Below, one piece after another: positions 22,209 to 33,204 of a stretch of DNA of 64,000 nucleotides. A program made the translations under genes and the position numbers. The DNA comes from Leptobrachium leishanense. Its lineage: Eukaryota > Chordata > Amphibia > Anura > Megophryidae. Position 1 is the first letter of the stretch. Every line of letters starts with the position of its first letter. The notes under the pieces were generated by a model that saw only the letters and a list, made by a program, of their open reading frames with translations, was not told the origin of the DNA and searched no databases. The stretch spans positions 6,820,001-6,884,000 of the forward strand of contig CM019066.1 in NCBI GenBank assembly GCA_009667805.1. The letters are read 5' to 3'.

Positions 22209-24704
22209 CTCCTTCAGTACCATAATCGTGTATACACGATCAATTGTAGCAGACACAGCACCCCGAAAACGTATTAACACAATCTGGGGCTGTGCTGTAT
22301 GATTGCAAATGAAATTCATTTGTTGCAAACTAATTTCATTTGCTTTTGAGCTCCAGAAGGTGTGACCAAAGTTATAGCCATGTGGGCGTAATGCCCGGTG
22401 CTAAAATTGTTTAAAATCAGCTAAGGAAGCAGCCAGCCCGAGGAGCCAGCCCTGCTGTTTAAGCAGGCAAATCCCATAGGTTTCGGGGCGTGGCTAACTG
22501 CCGAGGAGAGAGGAAGCAGGATTCATGAGCTCCGCTCTGATTGCGACTTTTCGGTGTATTTTCACCAATTTTTTTAAGTATTCCCTCTCTCCCTTCGGCT
22601 CCGAGAAGCTTTGGATACTGCCCCACTGTCTATGAGACAGCGTCCTGGGACATTTGGCTACCTGACTGCGGAATCGCCAACGTTTTTCTGGCTGTCGAAT
22701 TTGTCCAGCGGCCATCTTGGGGCCTACGACCTGGGGCCAGACCTGAGGATGAGTGGAGATCGGGGGTTGCCATCACTGACCCAGGATGATCGACCCTTAA
22801 CTAAGGGTGATCTGCAGCTTCTTTTGGCTGAGTTCCGTGAGATGTGGAGGGCTGAACTTTTGCTGTGTTCCTGCCACGCTGCTACGTATGATGCTGCTGT
22901 CCCGGTGAAGCGCCCGCATGTCGAGCGGGCCAAGACGGAGAGTACCGGTTTCCCAGCGTGGAGGGTGATGACGCCTGACCCGATTGCGCCTCACTATGCA
23001 ATCGCGGAGGGGGTGAGTGCGTCTCGAGCGGAGCCAGGGGACCCTATAGCCGTGCTGCTGCCAGATGTTTGGTTTCTGGGGGGGGGCGTTGGACGCGTGG
23101 CAGGGGTGCCTGTCGGATGATGTGATGCCTTTGGAGGTGACGGAGGAACGTTCCGGAGGGACCCCCTCAGCCGTGGGTAACACTGGATTGGGAGGCCGCC
23201 TTCCCCCTTCACTGGCTGGCATGCTGAGGATCTGCTTTCTTGTACACCTGATGTCTTACCTGAGCTGGAGGTCGGTGATTGGTGCGGAGACTGCCCTGGC
23301 CCGGTGGGGCCTTCTGCTGTGCCGCGCTTGGTCCCTCTGCTGGAGCGCCTGCTGTCCTCGGATCAGTTCCAGTATTCGGGGATGGTGATGGCCGGTCTGC
23401 TGCGGCTTCAGGTCCTGGCCGGCTTTGTGGATGGTTCTTCTGTCCCGCCGGGGTGCCTCATTTGGAAGGCCTGCTGCTGGCTGTATTGTGCATCACGTTG
23501 GCTGCTCGGATGATTTTACCCACCTGTATATTTTTAGATGCCGGCTGAACCCCCTGTCCGCTTTGGCGTGCTCTCCGGAGCTATTCGCTCTCTGGCCTCG
23601 GCGGGTGACCGTATCTGGGGCTGTTTATGCTGCCCACCCTGATCTGAACCCAGATGACATTCTTTTGAGACATCTACCCCCCTTGCGGACACCCCTTTGA
23701 CTTTTGAGCTCCCCCCCCCACGCTATAGATATTTATTTTTCTCCTGACGGAGATTCGCTCGACCACCTTAGTCCACACTGCTCCCCCTTATTTCTGTGTT
23801 TTCCCTGCCCCCCTCATCCTGCTATATCTCCCTTGTGCCTCTACCCTGTGAGTTAGGCGGTGAATCCTCCACACCACCCTGTTACCGATGACCTTTGAGA
23901 CTTTTGGTTCTTTACCGACACTTACCCCGCCAGCAATGATGTACCCTACCTCCCCTCTTCCCCTTTTTTTTTGGGCATTTTTCGGGCTGCCCCGAGGTGT
24001 GCCACTATGGCACCTACCATGGCTCTGGTTGCCATACTTGGCCCTCGGGCTCCTGGGCCTTGTGACATTATCCTTCCACGGCCTCCTTCGGAAGTGAGCC
24101 GGGGAAAGCCACTCTCCTCTACCCCACCCAATTATATTTATATATATATTTTTTTCCCTTGCTCCTTTGCTGGTGTGTGGTCGGTGTAGTTCGCTTCATC
24201 CTTTCCCATGGTTTGTTAACTTTCTGTTATCAGATGTACTACTTTGAGGTAGACCTATATTTTCTTGCTTTGATGATGCAATGTTTCCTGCTGACAAGAT
24301 AAGTTTTAATTTCTATTTAGATGAGACCCCCCCTATTTGGGGATGTTTATTGTTACTCTCCTGATGTACTTCTGCTGACTGTTTATATATTGGCTGTCTT
24401 ATTGCTGATGCTTTTTCAAAATAAAAGATTTGAATTAAAAAAAAACAAAAAAAAAACAGCTAAGGAAGGTCTCTACCGGACTTTTCCCAGCTGATGCGCA
24501 GAGCTTGAAATGCATTTCTAACTGCAGTAACGCCTTTTGTCCAGCAGATGGCGATACCTGCCTGCCAAATAGGTTATTAAAGAGAGGAATACATTGGGAG
24601 CATTCCAAATATTTCTTATTGTATAATTAATTAAAAATAATTTTTCCAAAAAAACACTGCTTCCTGACAGTGGATTTTTGGAAAATCACTTGGTGATGGA
24701 GGGG
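22209..24704. mobile_element. piggyBac-like element interrupted by a retroposon
   Basis: TTAA flanks it at 22205-22208 and 24705-24708. The ends are CTCCTTCAGTACC and GGTGATGGAGGGG, with a right subterminal part like that of the element at 567-2926. Without the retroposon (22430-24456) and its duplication it is about 460 bp and non-coding. Confidence 0.75.
22430..24456 (+). mobile_element. LINE-like retroposon with A-rich tail (possibly L1/Tx1-type)
   Basis: The 12-bp direct repeat CAGCTAAGGAAG lies at 22418-22429 and 24457-24468. The inserted sequence ends CAAAATAAAAGATTTGAATT followed by an A-rich tail, as expected for target-primed reverse transcription. The 5' half is GC-rich and holds a plus-strand frame (22611-23120) with LTKGDLQLLLAEFREMWRAE, faintly like the coiled-coil start of an L1-type ORF1. 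No polymerase motif is present. It is either an internally deleted element or a non-autonomous family. Confidence 0.65.
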
Positions 24705-24889
24705 TTAATAAAAAGGTTTTATAAGCAATAAAAGCATAAAATTACCAAAACCCTTGTTAAGACATTGCCAAAACAACGGTCCTTCTACATACAGCGGAAA
24801 ACCTTATAAATGCAACTGCTTAAGTTTAGGGAATATAATACAGAAAAAAATGGCGTCCTGTTCCCTACCGTCGCTCCTGTTCCCTACCG

Positions 24890-25117
24890 TCGCTCCTGTT
24901 CCCTACCAGGGTGGCTGCAACAACCAGAAGTATCATGTCATCTGCGCCTACACCTTATACCTTATACCTATAGCTTCATGTGAAACAAAACACAATCAGA
25001 GGTTTTGGTTTACTTGAATGGCCATTAAAGTGCAAGCTCACCTGCCAGCTCATGGTCATAATTAAGTTAGGACTCACCTGACCTGAAGTGCCGTGACGTG
25101 GCAGGTGAGCTTACATG
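24890..25117 (+). repeat. Fragment of the foldback repeat seen at 5775-9197
   Basis: Shares ATGTCATCTGCGC, GTGAAACAAAACACAATC, TGGCCATTAAAG and AAGCTCACCTGCC with the left arm of that element. A short inverted pair (AAGCTCACCTGCC and GGCAGGTGAGCTTA) is retained. A 17-bp motif TCCCTACCGTCGCTCCT-like repeats about three times just upstream (24860-24907). Confidence 0.55.
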
Positions 25118-25121
25118 TTAA

Positions 25122-25385
25122 CCTCCCTGGCAGTCTGATTATATGATTTGTTTTGACGCTCAAAGCGGTACATTGTTTTAAAATGGATTTTTTTAAAATA
25201 TTTTTTTTAATCTCCCGCTGATCCCGCCCCCCCCCCCGCGTCATGGCGCTTGCAGGGAAGGGAGCCCAGAAGATGTCTGTCGGCATCAGCCGGAGGACAC
25301 AGCGAGAGGACATCACAGGGACAAGGTGAGTTACAGTGCAGTGTAATCCCGAGTGTGGCTCAGGGTTACCGCTTTAGGTACTGAA
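25122..25385 (+). mobile_element. piggyBac-like MITE, left part
   Basis: Follows TTAA (25118-25121) with CCTCCCTGGCAG. Internal words CCCGAGTGTGGCTCAGGGTT resemble the complete copy at 55410-56032. The right end is missing. Confidence 0.5.
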
Positions 25386-26328
25386 AATTAAGGAACAGCC
25401 TCATAATTTAGGACATGTTTTGGATATTGAGATTGGTCGAAGGGGATTTTAAAATGAGAGAATGCAAGAAGAAACAGGAAGGAACAAGGAGGATGGAAAC
25501 ACCTGTGGTGATCTAAAGGAAACTGAATGGAAAGCTGCTTAGTGGGAATGGTGATTGAAAGAGTTAAACATGGTATTGTGCCATAAAATGCTTACAAGAA
25601 GTTTTCTGTAAAAAAAAAAACATGCTTATGGTCTGCTTCTTGTTATTCGTCCAGAGACAGGGCAAGAAGCTTATCTTTATAGAGACCTTAGACTCAGGAT
25701 GGGACGTGTAGCCGTTCCATGTCAGCATAATATATCTAAGATTCCAAAACTTCTTTATGCCATCCTGAAATAACAAGATATGCTCCTCCAAGTGTCAAAT
25801 GTTTTCTTTAGTTGATCATTATTTTTGAAACATTGTATTCAGCATATTCCAGGAAATGTGTAATGTAAAATGTTTGTGATTGGTTCACTGCTGCCTACAC
25901 CTTATTCCTGAAAAGGCAGATAACCCAAAATAAAGCAATGGCTCATTGAAGTGGTGAGTAGCCACAAGTATGTCTGTACTTTGTGTGATGTTTCCCAGGT
26001 CCTGAGTGCAACCTATTCCCGAGAGAAGGACCCTAACTCTGCATGCAGCCATACTTAACCACCGGGTGGAGATATTTTCCCCAAAAATGATAGAGCATTA
26101 ACGCTGCTCTACCTACATCACCAAGGGATGGCTTTGCGCATCTGATTATTGTGTAAGACGGGTGAAGCCGTCTTGATCATCCAGCACACAATCTTCATCA
26201 ACCACGAGTATGCCATGGATGTACGTCAAAAACACAGCTCTGCTTGGCCAAATCTAGTTCCAGAATTGTCTCGGGTATAACATTTTCATGGTAAACAAGT
26301 GAAAAATACAGAACACACACTAACATAG
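25386..26328. other. No gene seen
   Basis: Unique-looking sequence. Nothing that I can assign. Confidence 0.4.
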
Positions 26329-26545
26329 TACCGGCTGGGTGGAGTAGAGGTAACATCACTACTCTGCGTGGAGAGAGCCTGTGGAGTCATGGGTTTGATC
26401 CCAGCAAGATCACCTCTCCAGTAAGTGTCCTAGGGCAAGACACCCAACGGTACATACTCGCCACCCAGGACATACTTGGAAACGAGAGAAATCTAAATGT
26501 ATCCTTCCTGGTAAAATCCTTTCTCCAAAAAAAAAAAAACAACAA
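26329..26545 (+). mobile_element. tRNA-derived SINE with the 3' tail of the local LINE
   Basis: The head resembles a tRNA promoter: a box A-like GGTGGAGTAGAGGTAACATC (26339-26358) and a box B-like GGGTTTGATCCC (26391-26402). The middle, GTGTCCTAGGGCAAGACAC, resembles the conserved body of several vertebrate SINEs. The 3' part (about 26464-26522: CCAGGACATACTTGGAAACG, then TATCCTTCCTGGTAAAATCC) matches the 3' end of the LINE copies at 12511, 19744, 41789 and 43005, read in sense. An A-rich tail follows. Sharing the tail would let the LINE polymerase mobilise it. Confidence 0.75.
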
Positions 26546-26937
26546 ACATATACACACATAATAGCTTTCTGTTAAATAAAAATACATATTACCTTTAAAA
26601 AAACACTCTACTGATCTGCCGGCTTTGAAGGAAAATTCCTTAAGATACTGAACGATTAAATCCCCTATATTTGTTCACAGCGTATATATATAATATTTGC
26701 CTTGTTATTTGGAGGATGTAATGATCAGGGGGAAACTAATTACTTGGCTGAATGTTATATGCACGTGCAGTCTGAGGCTTATTGGGTGAACGCCTGCACC
26801 CTTATTTTCTATAGTCTTGAAATATTAAGTGACTTTGGTTGCTAAGAAACATACAATAGAGATATCCGCATCTGTAACTTAATTAACATGGATTATATTT
26901 TTCATTTAAATGTTTAATAAACTTTAGAATCCATTAA
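26546..26937. other. No gene seen
   Basis: AT-rich sequence with no recognised feature. Confidence 0.4.
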
Positions 26938-27402
26938 GGCGAATGTCAGACGAACGCAGTGATCACGTCTGTGTCGTCGCACAGTTTAACGTCCGTCGTA
27001 GCATAGAATCATGATCAATTGAGACCCACACACGAAGTACGTGGGCGCCGAACTGCGCACACACAACGCACGTGGCAAACGGACGCGAGTTAGGCAAGAA
27101 CGTAAAACCCCTACCACGGACGCGCAGAGTGCACCACGTCCACGTAGAGGCCTGTGTGCGTTATGCTGCGACTTCAGACAGTGCATTTGCGACGTCCATC
27201 ACCTTGACGCACAAAATGGCTTTTCAGATCCTTTTCAAATTTTTATCATTTTTCATATTAATTTTAATTCCCATAGTTCTTTTTTTACTACGTCCTTCAC
27301 AAAAAACGGACCGTGTGGTGTCTACATTATCTTCCGTCAGTACGTCTGTCCGTTATGCAGGCACTCAGAGTGCGCTCAGACTGCGTTCGTCTGACATTAG
27401 CC
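26938..27402. mobile_element. Harbinger-type MITE, copy C (diverged)
   Basis: Ends GGCGAATGTCAGACGAACGC and GCGTTCGTCTGACATTAGCC are inverted repeats. TTAA lies on both sides, compatible with a 3-bp TWA or 4-bp duplication. The interior is CpG-rich and mostly unlike copies A and B. The two overlapping open frames of about 115 codons are not conserved in the relatives. Confidence 0.7.
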
Positions 27403-27984
27403 TTAAATGGATACAGTAGCTCTCTGGACTGGTGGTTACATCGGTGGTTCTACAGGAGAGATAGACATATTATTTCCCCCTGACTGATGATATAGCACCC
27501 GCGTTGGTTTTGGGCTCGTAGCCTGTATGTAAGTATCATATCACTGTTTTTCATTGACTGATTACAGTGACCTATAGGTTGAGTGCTTGAGTGCCATAGT
27601 CCTTAAGGGGTTAAGTAATATCAACTCACATTCAATCCACCCACCACTCAACTTTGAATTATATACATATACTGCGTTTTATTGGATTATAAAGTTATAA
27701 TAATATCATATTTTTATGACTGGAAACAAAGAAACATGTGATTGAAACTAAATAAAAGCATCAAACCTTGTGGGCAGAAAGGGATCTCCATTCGCTCTGA
27801 AAACATACAGGTCTATTCACTAAAACAGTGGTTCCCAACCGTGGTCCTCAGGTCCCCCCAACAGGCCAGGTTGGCCAGATATGTAAAGCACAGCACAGGG
27901 GATATGAATATGATTTGCCATTCAGTGATTGCAGGATTCAGTCTGCATTTCCCCAAGGAAATCCTTAAAACCTGGCCTGTTAGG

Positions 27985-29804
27985 TAGGGATGTGCACCGA
28001 TTTTTTTTTCGGTTCGATTCGATTCGATTTTTCGAATTTTTAAACTTTTCGATTCGGCTCGTTTCGACTGCTTTCTGTTTCGATTCGGTTCGGCTCGATT
28101 CGTTTTTCGGGTACATTTTTTTTTCGGATATCGACCATTTTTCGTATTTTCGGGTCACTTTACTAGGTTTCTGTATCGACTTTTCGTTATTTCGGAAATT
28201 TTCGTTTTTCCGAATTGTACATGGTTTTCGGTATATATCGACTATTTTTCGTATTTTCGTGTCACTTTGCTCGTTTTTTGGTTATCGGCTTTTCGCTATT
28301 TCGGAAATTTTCGTTTTTTTCGGAACATCTGTTCTCCTCGTTTCAAAGCTGTCTAACTCTATTGCCCCAGCAGTCCAGCACATGGATTTTCCCCAGCACA
28401 TGGATTTTCCCCAGCACATGGATTTGCCCCAGCTCATGGATTTGCCCCAGCTCATAGGATATTGCCCCAGCACATGGATTTGCCCCAGCTCATGGATTTG
28501 CCCCAGCACATGGATTTGCCCCAGCTCATGGATTTGCCCCAGCTCATAGGCTTTTGCCCCAGCACATGGATTTGCCCCAGCTCATGGATTTGCCCCAGCT
28601 CATGGATTTGCCCCAGCACATGGATTTGCCCCAGCTCATGGATTTGCCCCAGCACATGGATTTGCCCCAGCTCATAGGATATTGCCCCAGCTCACGGATT
28701 TGCCCCAGCACATTGATTTGCCCCAGCACATTGATTTGCCCCAGCACATGGACTTGCCCCAGCACATGGATTTGCCCCAGCTCATGGATTTGCCCCAGCA
28801 CATGGATTTGCCCCAGCACATAGGATATTGCCCCAGCTCACACATGGATTTGCCCCAGCTCATGGATTTGCCCCAGGACATGGATTTGCCCCAGCACATG
28901 GATTTGCCCCAGCACATAGAATATTGCCCCAGCTCACACATGGATTTGCTCCAGCTCATGGATTTGCCCCAGCACATGGATTTGCCCCAGCACATAGGAT
29001 ATTGCCCCACCTCACACATGGATTTGCCCCAGCTCATGGATTTGCCCCAGCACATGGATTTGCCCCAGCACATAGGATATTGCCCCAGCTCACACATGGA
29101 TTTGCCCCAGCTCATGGATTTGCCCCAGCACATGGATTTGCCCCAGCACATGGATTTGCCCCAGCTCATAGGATATTGCCCCAGCACATGGATTTGCCCC
29201 AGCACATGGATGCCCCAGCTCATGGATTTGCCCCAGCCACATGGATTTGCCCCAGCACATGGATGCCCCAGCTCATGGATTTGCCCCAGCACATGGATTT
29301 GCCCCAGCACATGGATGCCCCAGCTCATGGATTTGCCCCAGCACATTGATTTGCCCCAGCACATGGATTTGCCCCAGCACATGGATTTGCCCCAGCACAT
29401 AGGATATTGCCCCAGCACATGGATTTGCCCCAGCTCATGGATTTGCCCCAGCACATGGATTTGCCCCAGCTCATTGATTTGCCCCAGCACATTTACAAAG
29501 ACAAAAATTTACAGAATCAGCGATATAACCGATAATAGTTAAATAAACGATGTTCAGAATTACCGAAATGGAACCGAAATCCCGAATGGAACCGAAATCA
29601 TGAATAGAGGGAAAATAAATTTCGATTTGACACATTTCAAGTCCATTCAAAAATTCCGAAATTTTTTCGATTTGGCTCGGAAAACATTTCGGATTCTACT
29701 TTTTCGGATGTAAAAAATTTCGGAATTTCGGCCGCATCGAAAGACCCGAATCGGGAAATTTCGCGAAAATTCCGAAATTCCGAAACCCGAAACGCACATC
29801 CCTA
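27985..29804. mobile_element. hAT-like element (TAGGGATGTGC ends) carrying an 18-bp minisatellite
   Basis: The ends TAGGGATGTGC and GCACATCCCTA are exact inverted repeats. A perfect 8-bp duplication CTGTTAGG flanks it (27977-27984 and 29805-29812). Subterminal parts are rich in TTCGATTCG and CGAAATTTCGGA words on opposite strands. The centre is an 18-bp minisatellite array. No transposase is present. Confidence 0.9.
28375..29495 (-). repeat. 18-bp minisatellite array in the hAT-like element
   Basis: Units CCCCAGCACATGGATTTG and CCCCAGCTCATGGATTTG, with an occasional CATAGGATATTG variant and units shortened to CACATGGATG. The complement, CAAATCCATGTGCTGGGG, is the same family as the arrays at 6421-8111 and 46622-50400. 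The open frames on both strands (up to 286 codons) reflect the 18-bp period. Confidence 0.95.
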
Positions 29805-30006
29805 CTGTTAGGGGGACTTGCGGACCAGGGTTGGAAACCACTGCAGTAAAAGGTGAAACTCAGGAGAAGAGAACAATCTAGACCAAATAGCCGATTTGGA
29901 AAGGGAGATAAATGGGAGAATTTGTCTGGTTTGGCTATTTTGACCTGGATTTTTCACTTCTCCTGCCAATTCTCCTGAGTTTCACCTTTATTGAATAGAC
30001 CTCATA

Positions 30007-31602
30007 GTGGAGGATCGGCGTTCCCACGTGTTCTCTCTCGACTTGACCCCTGCATGGTCCATTGATTAACTTATTTAATTATCTTTAATTATGGCATGCA
30101 ATTTAAGGACTCATTTTAATTTATCTCAATTGCCGAAATCGCCCCAAGTTATTGGCTCTCGCTCTTATATTTGTTTATCGGATATTCAGCTTCAGCGAGT
30201 TAATTAGTTTTTTCGGGAAGCCGATTTTGGAACAAAAGCAAAATCAAGTGTTGATGAAAGTTGCTTATGAATGGCTCTTTGGGAAGGGAAACAGAAACCG
30301 TAAAAACAAACATATTTGTCGAAACTAGACTATATATATATATATTTTTTGTTTGAAAAAGCTGTCGATCGAATGAAATTGATCTCTTAGTTTGAATCAC
30401 ATTTTATCTGCTATCTAAGTAACTAGAAGGTTACTGGACTTGGAATACTTGAAGAGTCAGTTGTAAGCAAAGAGTGTTCTAGTTCTTAGGCTCGGGTTTC
30501 TGCACTCGCTTCCAAGAACTTGTGCAGGTAAAATTAGCAAGCAAACACGATCGGTGTAAATACGTTTTCCCTTGATCTGCATTGTCGAAAAAGCAATTTC
30601 TTCAGGGCAGAATGTCAATGTAAGGATCTGGTGAGATTATAACCTGGTGAAATCTCCAGCCCATTGGTAATGGATGTAAACACTGCAGAACAACTAAACA
30701 GGGACGACACAGGGGAAGGAAAAGAGGAAACACTTTCAGAAGATCAAGCAGAAGACAGAAGACTAACCCTAGCCGGAATCCCGCTTGGCCTGGAGTACCA
30801 CTGGTCGTGGGTAAAGTGCACTTTTGTCGCATACTGCAGTATGCAGTTTATGATTTCAATTAACTCCAGGTTTTATAATGAAAACGTACTTATTTTTTCA
30901 TATTTGTAAAATGTTTACAAACTATCAAAAAAAATTACAAACATGTTTGCACGTGATTTTAATTTGTAAAGCGTTGATTGTAAGTTGGCCAGCGGTCACA
31001 ATCACACTGTGCACGTGTGGTTTGCAAACACCGCTGGGGGTGTGCATCCAAATCCAGGCACTCATTATCATTACTCAGACTGCTTACTTGCACCTTGTAG
31101 TGTTTCGGATGAGGCAGAGGATAGACCTTGAGTGTCAGTGTAATGGACTGTGCCGGGAATTGTTTAGAAATGTCACGTAAGAGCTGGAAAAAAAATTGTG
31201 AATCCTAGTCTATTTTTATTTAAAATCTGTAATTCCATGTGAAGGTCTCCACAATTCCTGATTTAACGCCTACATCTGAAAGCACTGAATAAACTGCAGC
31301 AGCGCTAAAGTGATTGAAACAATTTTGTATAAAAATACAGATTGTACAGTGTGGCGATAAAATATGCTTTGTTTGCACAGTTAGGTGGTCTATGAGTTCC
31401 ATTATACATATCTATTATTACTTTAACTAAGCATATTTCTAATCCTCATCAATAATTTCATCTATTTACCCATCCATCTCTGTCTATACCTATCTCTCTG
31501 TCCAACCATATTTATTTCTCTTTATCGAGCTATCTTTAGATTTCTTGATCCTACTATCTGTGGTTACTTTGACTGCCCATTCTATTTCATATTCATCGCT
31601 AT
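30007..31602. other. No confirmed gene
   Basis: Unique-looking sequence. A frame at 30670-30815 is discussed among the rejected items. CTAT-rich simple sequence begins near 31480. Confidence 0.4.
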
Positions 31603-32505
31603 CAGGGTTATTCAAAGAGATCCGAATTGCTTGAGAAAGGTAACCGAACGCTGATTTTCAGCATTCGGTTACCTTTCTTGGCCATTCGGCTATCCAGAGA
31701 GCAGGCAATTCGCCAAATCCTGGCGAATTGCCTGCACATACGGTGCCTGTTCGGTCCCTGTTCAAGGGCAGTGAAATCCCCATGAAAAAGCACTGCTTCG
31801 GCTATTCAGAGAACACAAACCAGCTGAGAAAGATTCCCGAAATGCCCTGCCATTCGGTGGTTTCATTCGGCAGGTTTATTCAGGAGAATCCCATAGGCTT
31901 CAATGTTAAAAAATATTCCCGTTTTAATTCAATATCTAATAAACCGTTCATTATAAAATTTCTGCAGTAAAGAGTCTCTTTATTTATCGATTTTTTAGGA
32001 TATTTTAAGCATTTTTTTTTTAAAGTCTGATTTTTTAATTTTTTTTTTACTTTACTTAGTTTTTCTGTAACAGCCCTTTTTATTATCATTCCCTGGACCT
32101 CATATGTAAATTTCAGACATTTTCGCTCAGTAGTTTCTTTGCAAACGGGGTTTCACGTTTCAATCATTCAGGTGAACTGTTTTCCTAATTTATTCACTGC
32201 CTTCTCCTGCGGTGTCGGCTTTTTCCGGAGGCTTCGCTTCGTGTGATTGGCTCCTGCTCGTGTTTTTCCGGCGTCTTCGACGGGTTAATCCAGATGTCTT
32301 TGCGGGTTTTCAGCGTGCATTCGCCGGGTTTTCACCAGGTTTTTGGCGGGTTTTCGGCAGCTTTTCCCTGCACTTCGACAGCCCTATGGTGCTCGCTGAA
32401 TACACCGCAGGGTTGCCGAAATGGGAAAGCCGATTTGCACCGAATTGAAGAGAACGAAAAGTCACGAACGTGCGGTGACTTTTCGAATCTCTTTGAATAA
32501 CCCTG
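31603..32505. mobile_element. CAGGGTTATTC-family element, complete
   Basis: Begins CAGGGTTATTCAAAGAGATC and ends GAATCTCTTTGAATAACCCTG; TAT is duplicated at 31600-31602 and 32506-32508. The interior contains hairpins such as ACGCTGATTTTCAGC and a block TTAATTCAATATCTAATAAA seen in other copies. The plus-strand frame at 32212-32448 is not preserved elsewhere. The 3-bp duplication suggests a PIF/Harbinger-like or related DDE element; no transposase is seen. Confidence 0.8.
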
Positions 32506-32508
32506 TAT

Positions 32509-32692
32509 ATCTGTCTCTCTATGATTGCTTTGATTACCTATTTTTTCCACATCCATCATTCTATCTCTTTATTTATCCATCTATCTTTATTTAACACTAT
32601 CTATCCATCTATTTATATTTTACTTTATCTTTATTTATAACTATCCATTATTTTATTTGTGATTACTTTGACTACCTATTCTTTTATTCCCC

Positions 32693-32724
<32 letters not shown>

Positions 32725-33204
32725 CTCCATCCACACGTATTATTTAGACAGCTGGTCCTCCATAAAGCAGTAGCTGATCCAGTGCTTTCAATACATAACA
32801 GATTAAAAAAAGAATGATGCTATCTTTTAAAATGCACTTGAAGAAGCATCCGCCATGGAATCCCAGGTGCCAAACAAAGGTAAAATCAAAGTCCACTTTA
32901 TTATGTCCACTTGTGGTTTATTTAAAATATAATAGCATAAAAAAAATCACTTTAGCACAATGTAGCTCATAGAGTGTGTCACATCTCAGTTTCACGGTCT
33001 ACATGTTGCGTGGGTAAAGCACTTTGACATGACTTTCAGTGCTTTACTAAGTGGTTTTCGTTTTTCACATTTGTTTTAACACCTGGTTTTCCTTGAGAGA
33101 TGCTTCTGTTTTCAAAAATCTGCCTATCGATCTTCTATTGATCTCTATAGTTACCTATTGGTCCCCTATCTTTCTGTCTATAATCTCTATATCTCTCTAT
33201 TCCT
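32509..33204. repeat. Degenerate CTAT/CTGT simple repeats leading into the satellite
   Basis: Scattered CTATC and CTTTATTTAT words, a CTGT run at 32693-32720, and CCTATCTTTCTGTCTATAATC before the satellite. The 31-bp satellite unit may have arisen from this kind of sequence. Confidence 0.6.

Larger units (their letters stand above)
27826..29843. mobile_element. hAT element with CAGTGGTTCCCAACC ends, split by another hAT-like element
   Basis: The ends are CAGTGGTTCCCAACCGTGGTC and GGTTGGAAACCACTG. The flanks are CACTAAAA (27818-27825) and CAGTAAAA (29844-29851), an 8-bp duplication with one change. This end type is well known from vertebrate hAT (Charlie-like) elements. Without the inner element it is about 190 bp and non-coding. 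Confidence 0.85.
27808..30003. mobile_element. CAGGTCTATTC hairpin MITE, split by a hAT element
   Basis: The left end CAGGTCTATTCACTAAAA (27808-27825) and the right portion (29852-30003, ending TTGAATAGACCT) are inverted repeats. The flanks carry ATA (27805-27807 and 30004-30006). The right portion has the hairpin core CCAAATAGCCGATTTGG found in the CAGGGTTATTC hairpins. Confidence 0.75.

Noticed and set aside
26333..26402. Functional tRNA gene
   Set aside because: Boxes A and B are tRNA-like, but the acceptor stem is not formed and the sequence continues into a SINE body and tail.
26938..27419. Two overlapping frames of about 115 codons
   Set aside because: They lie in a CpG-rich non-autonomous MITE and are not kept in related copies.
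28672..29542. Frames of 272 and 286 codons on opposite strands
   Set aside because: Both come from the 18-bp array; opposite strands cannot both be explained by a gene.
30670..30909. Possible host exon (VNTAEQLNRDDTGEGKEE, then LTLAGIPLGLEYHWSW, followed by GTAAAG)
   Set aside because: A donor-like site exists, but the upstream acceptor is weak, the opposite strand is open too, and I do not recognise the protein. A search against vertebrate proteins would settle it.
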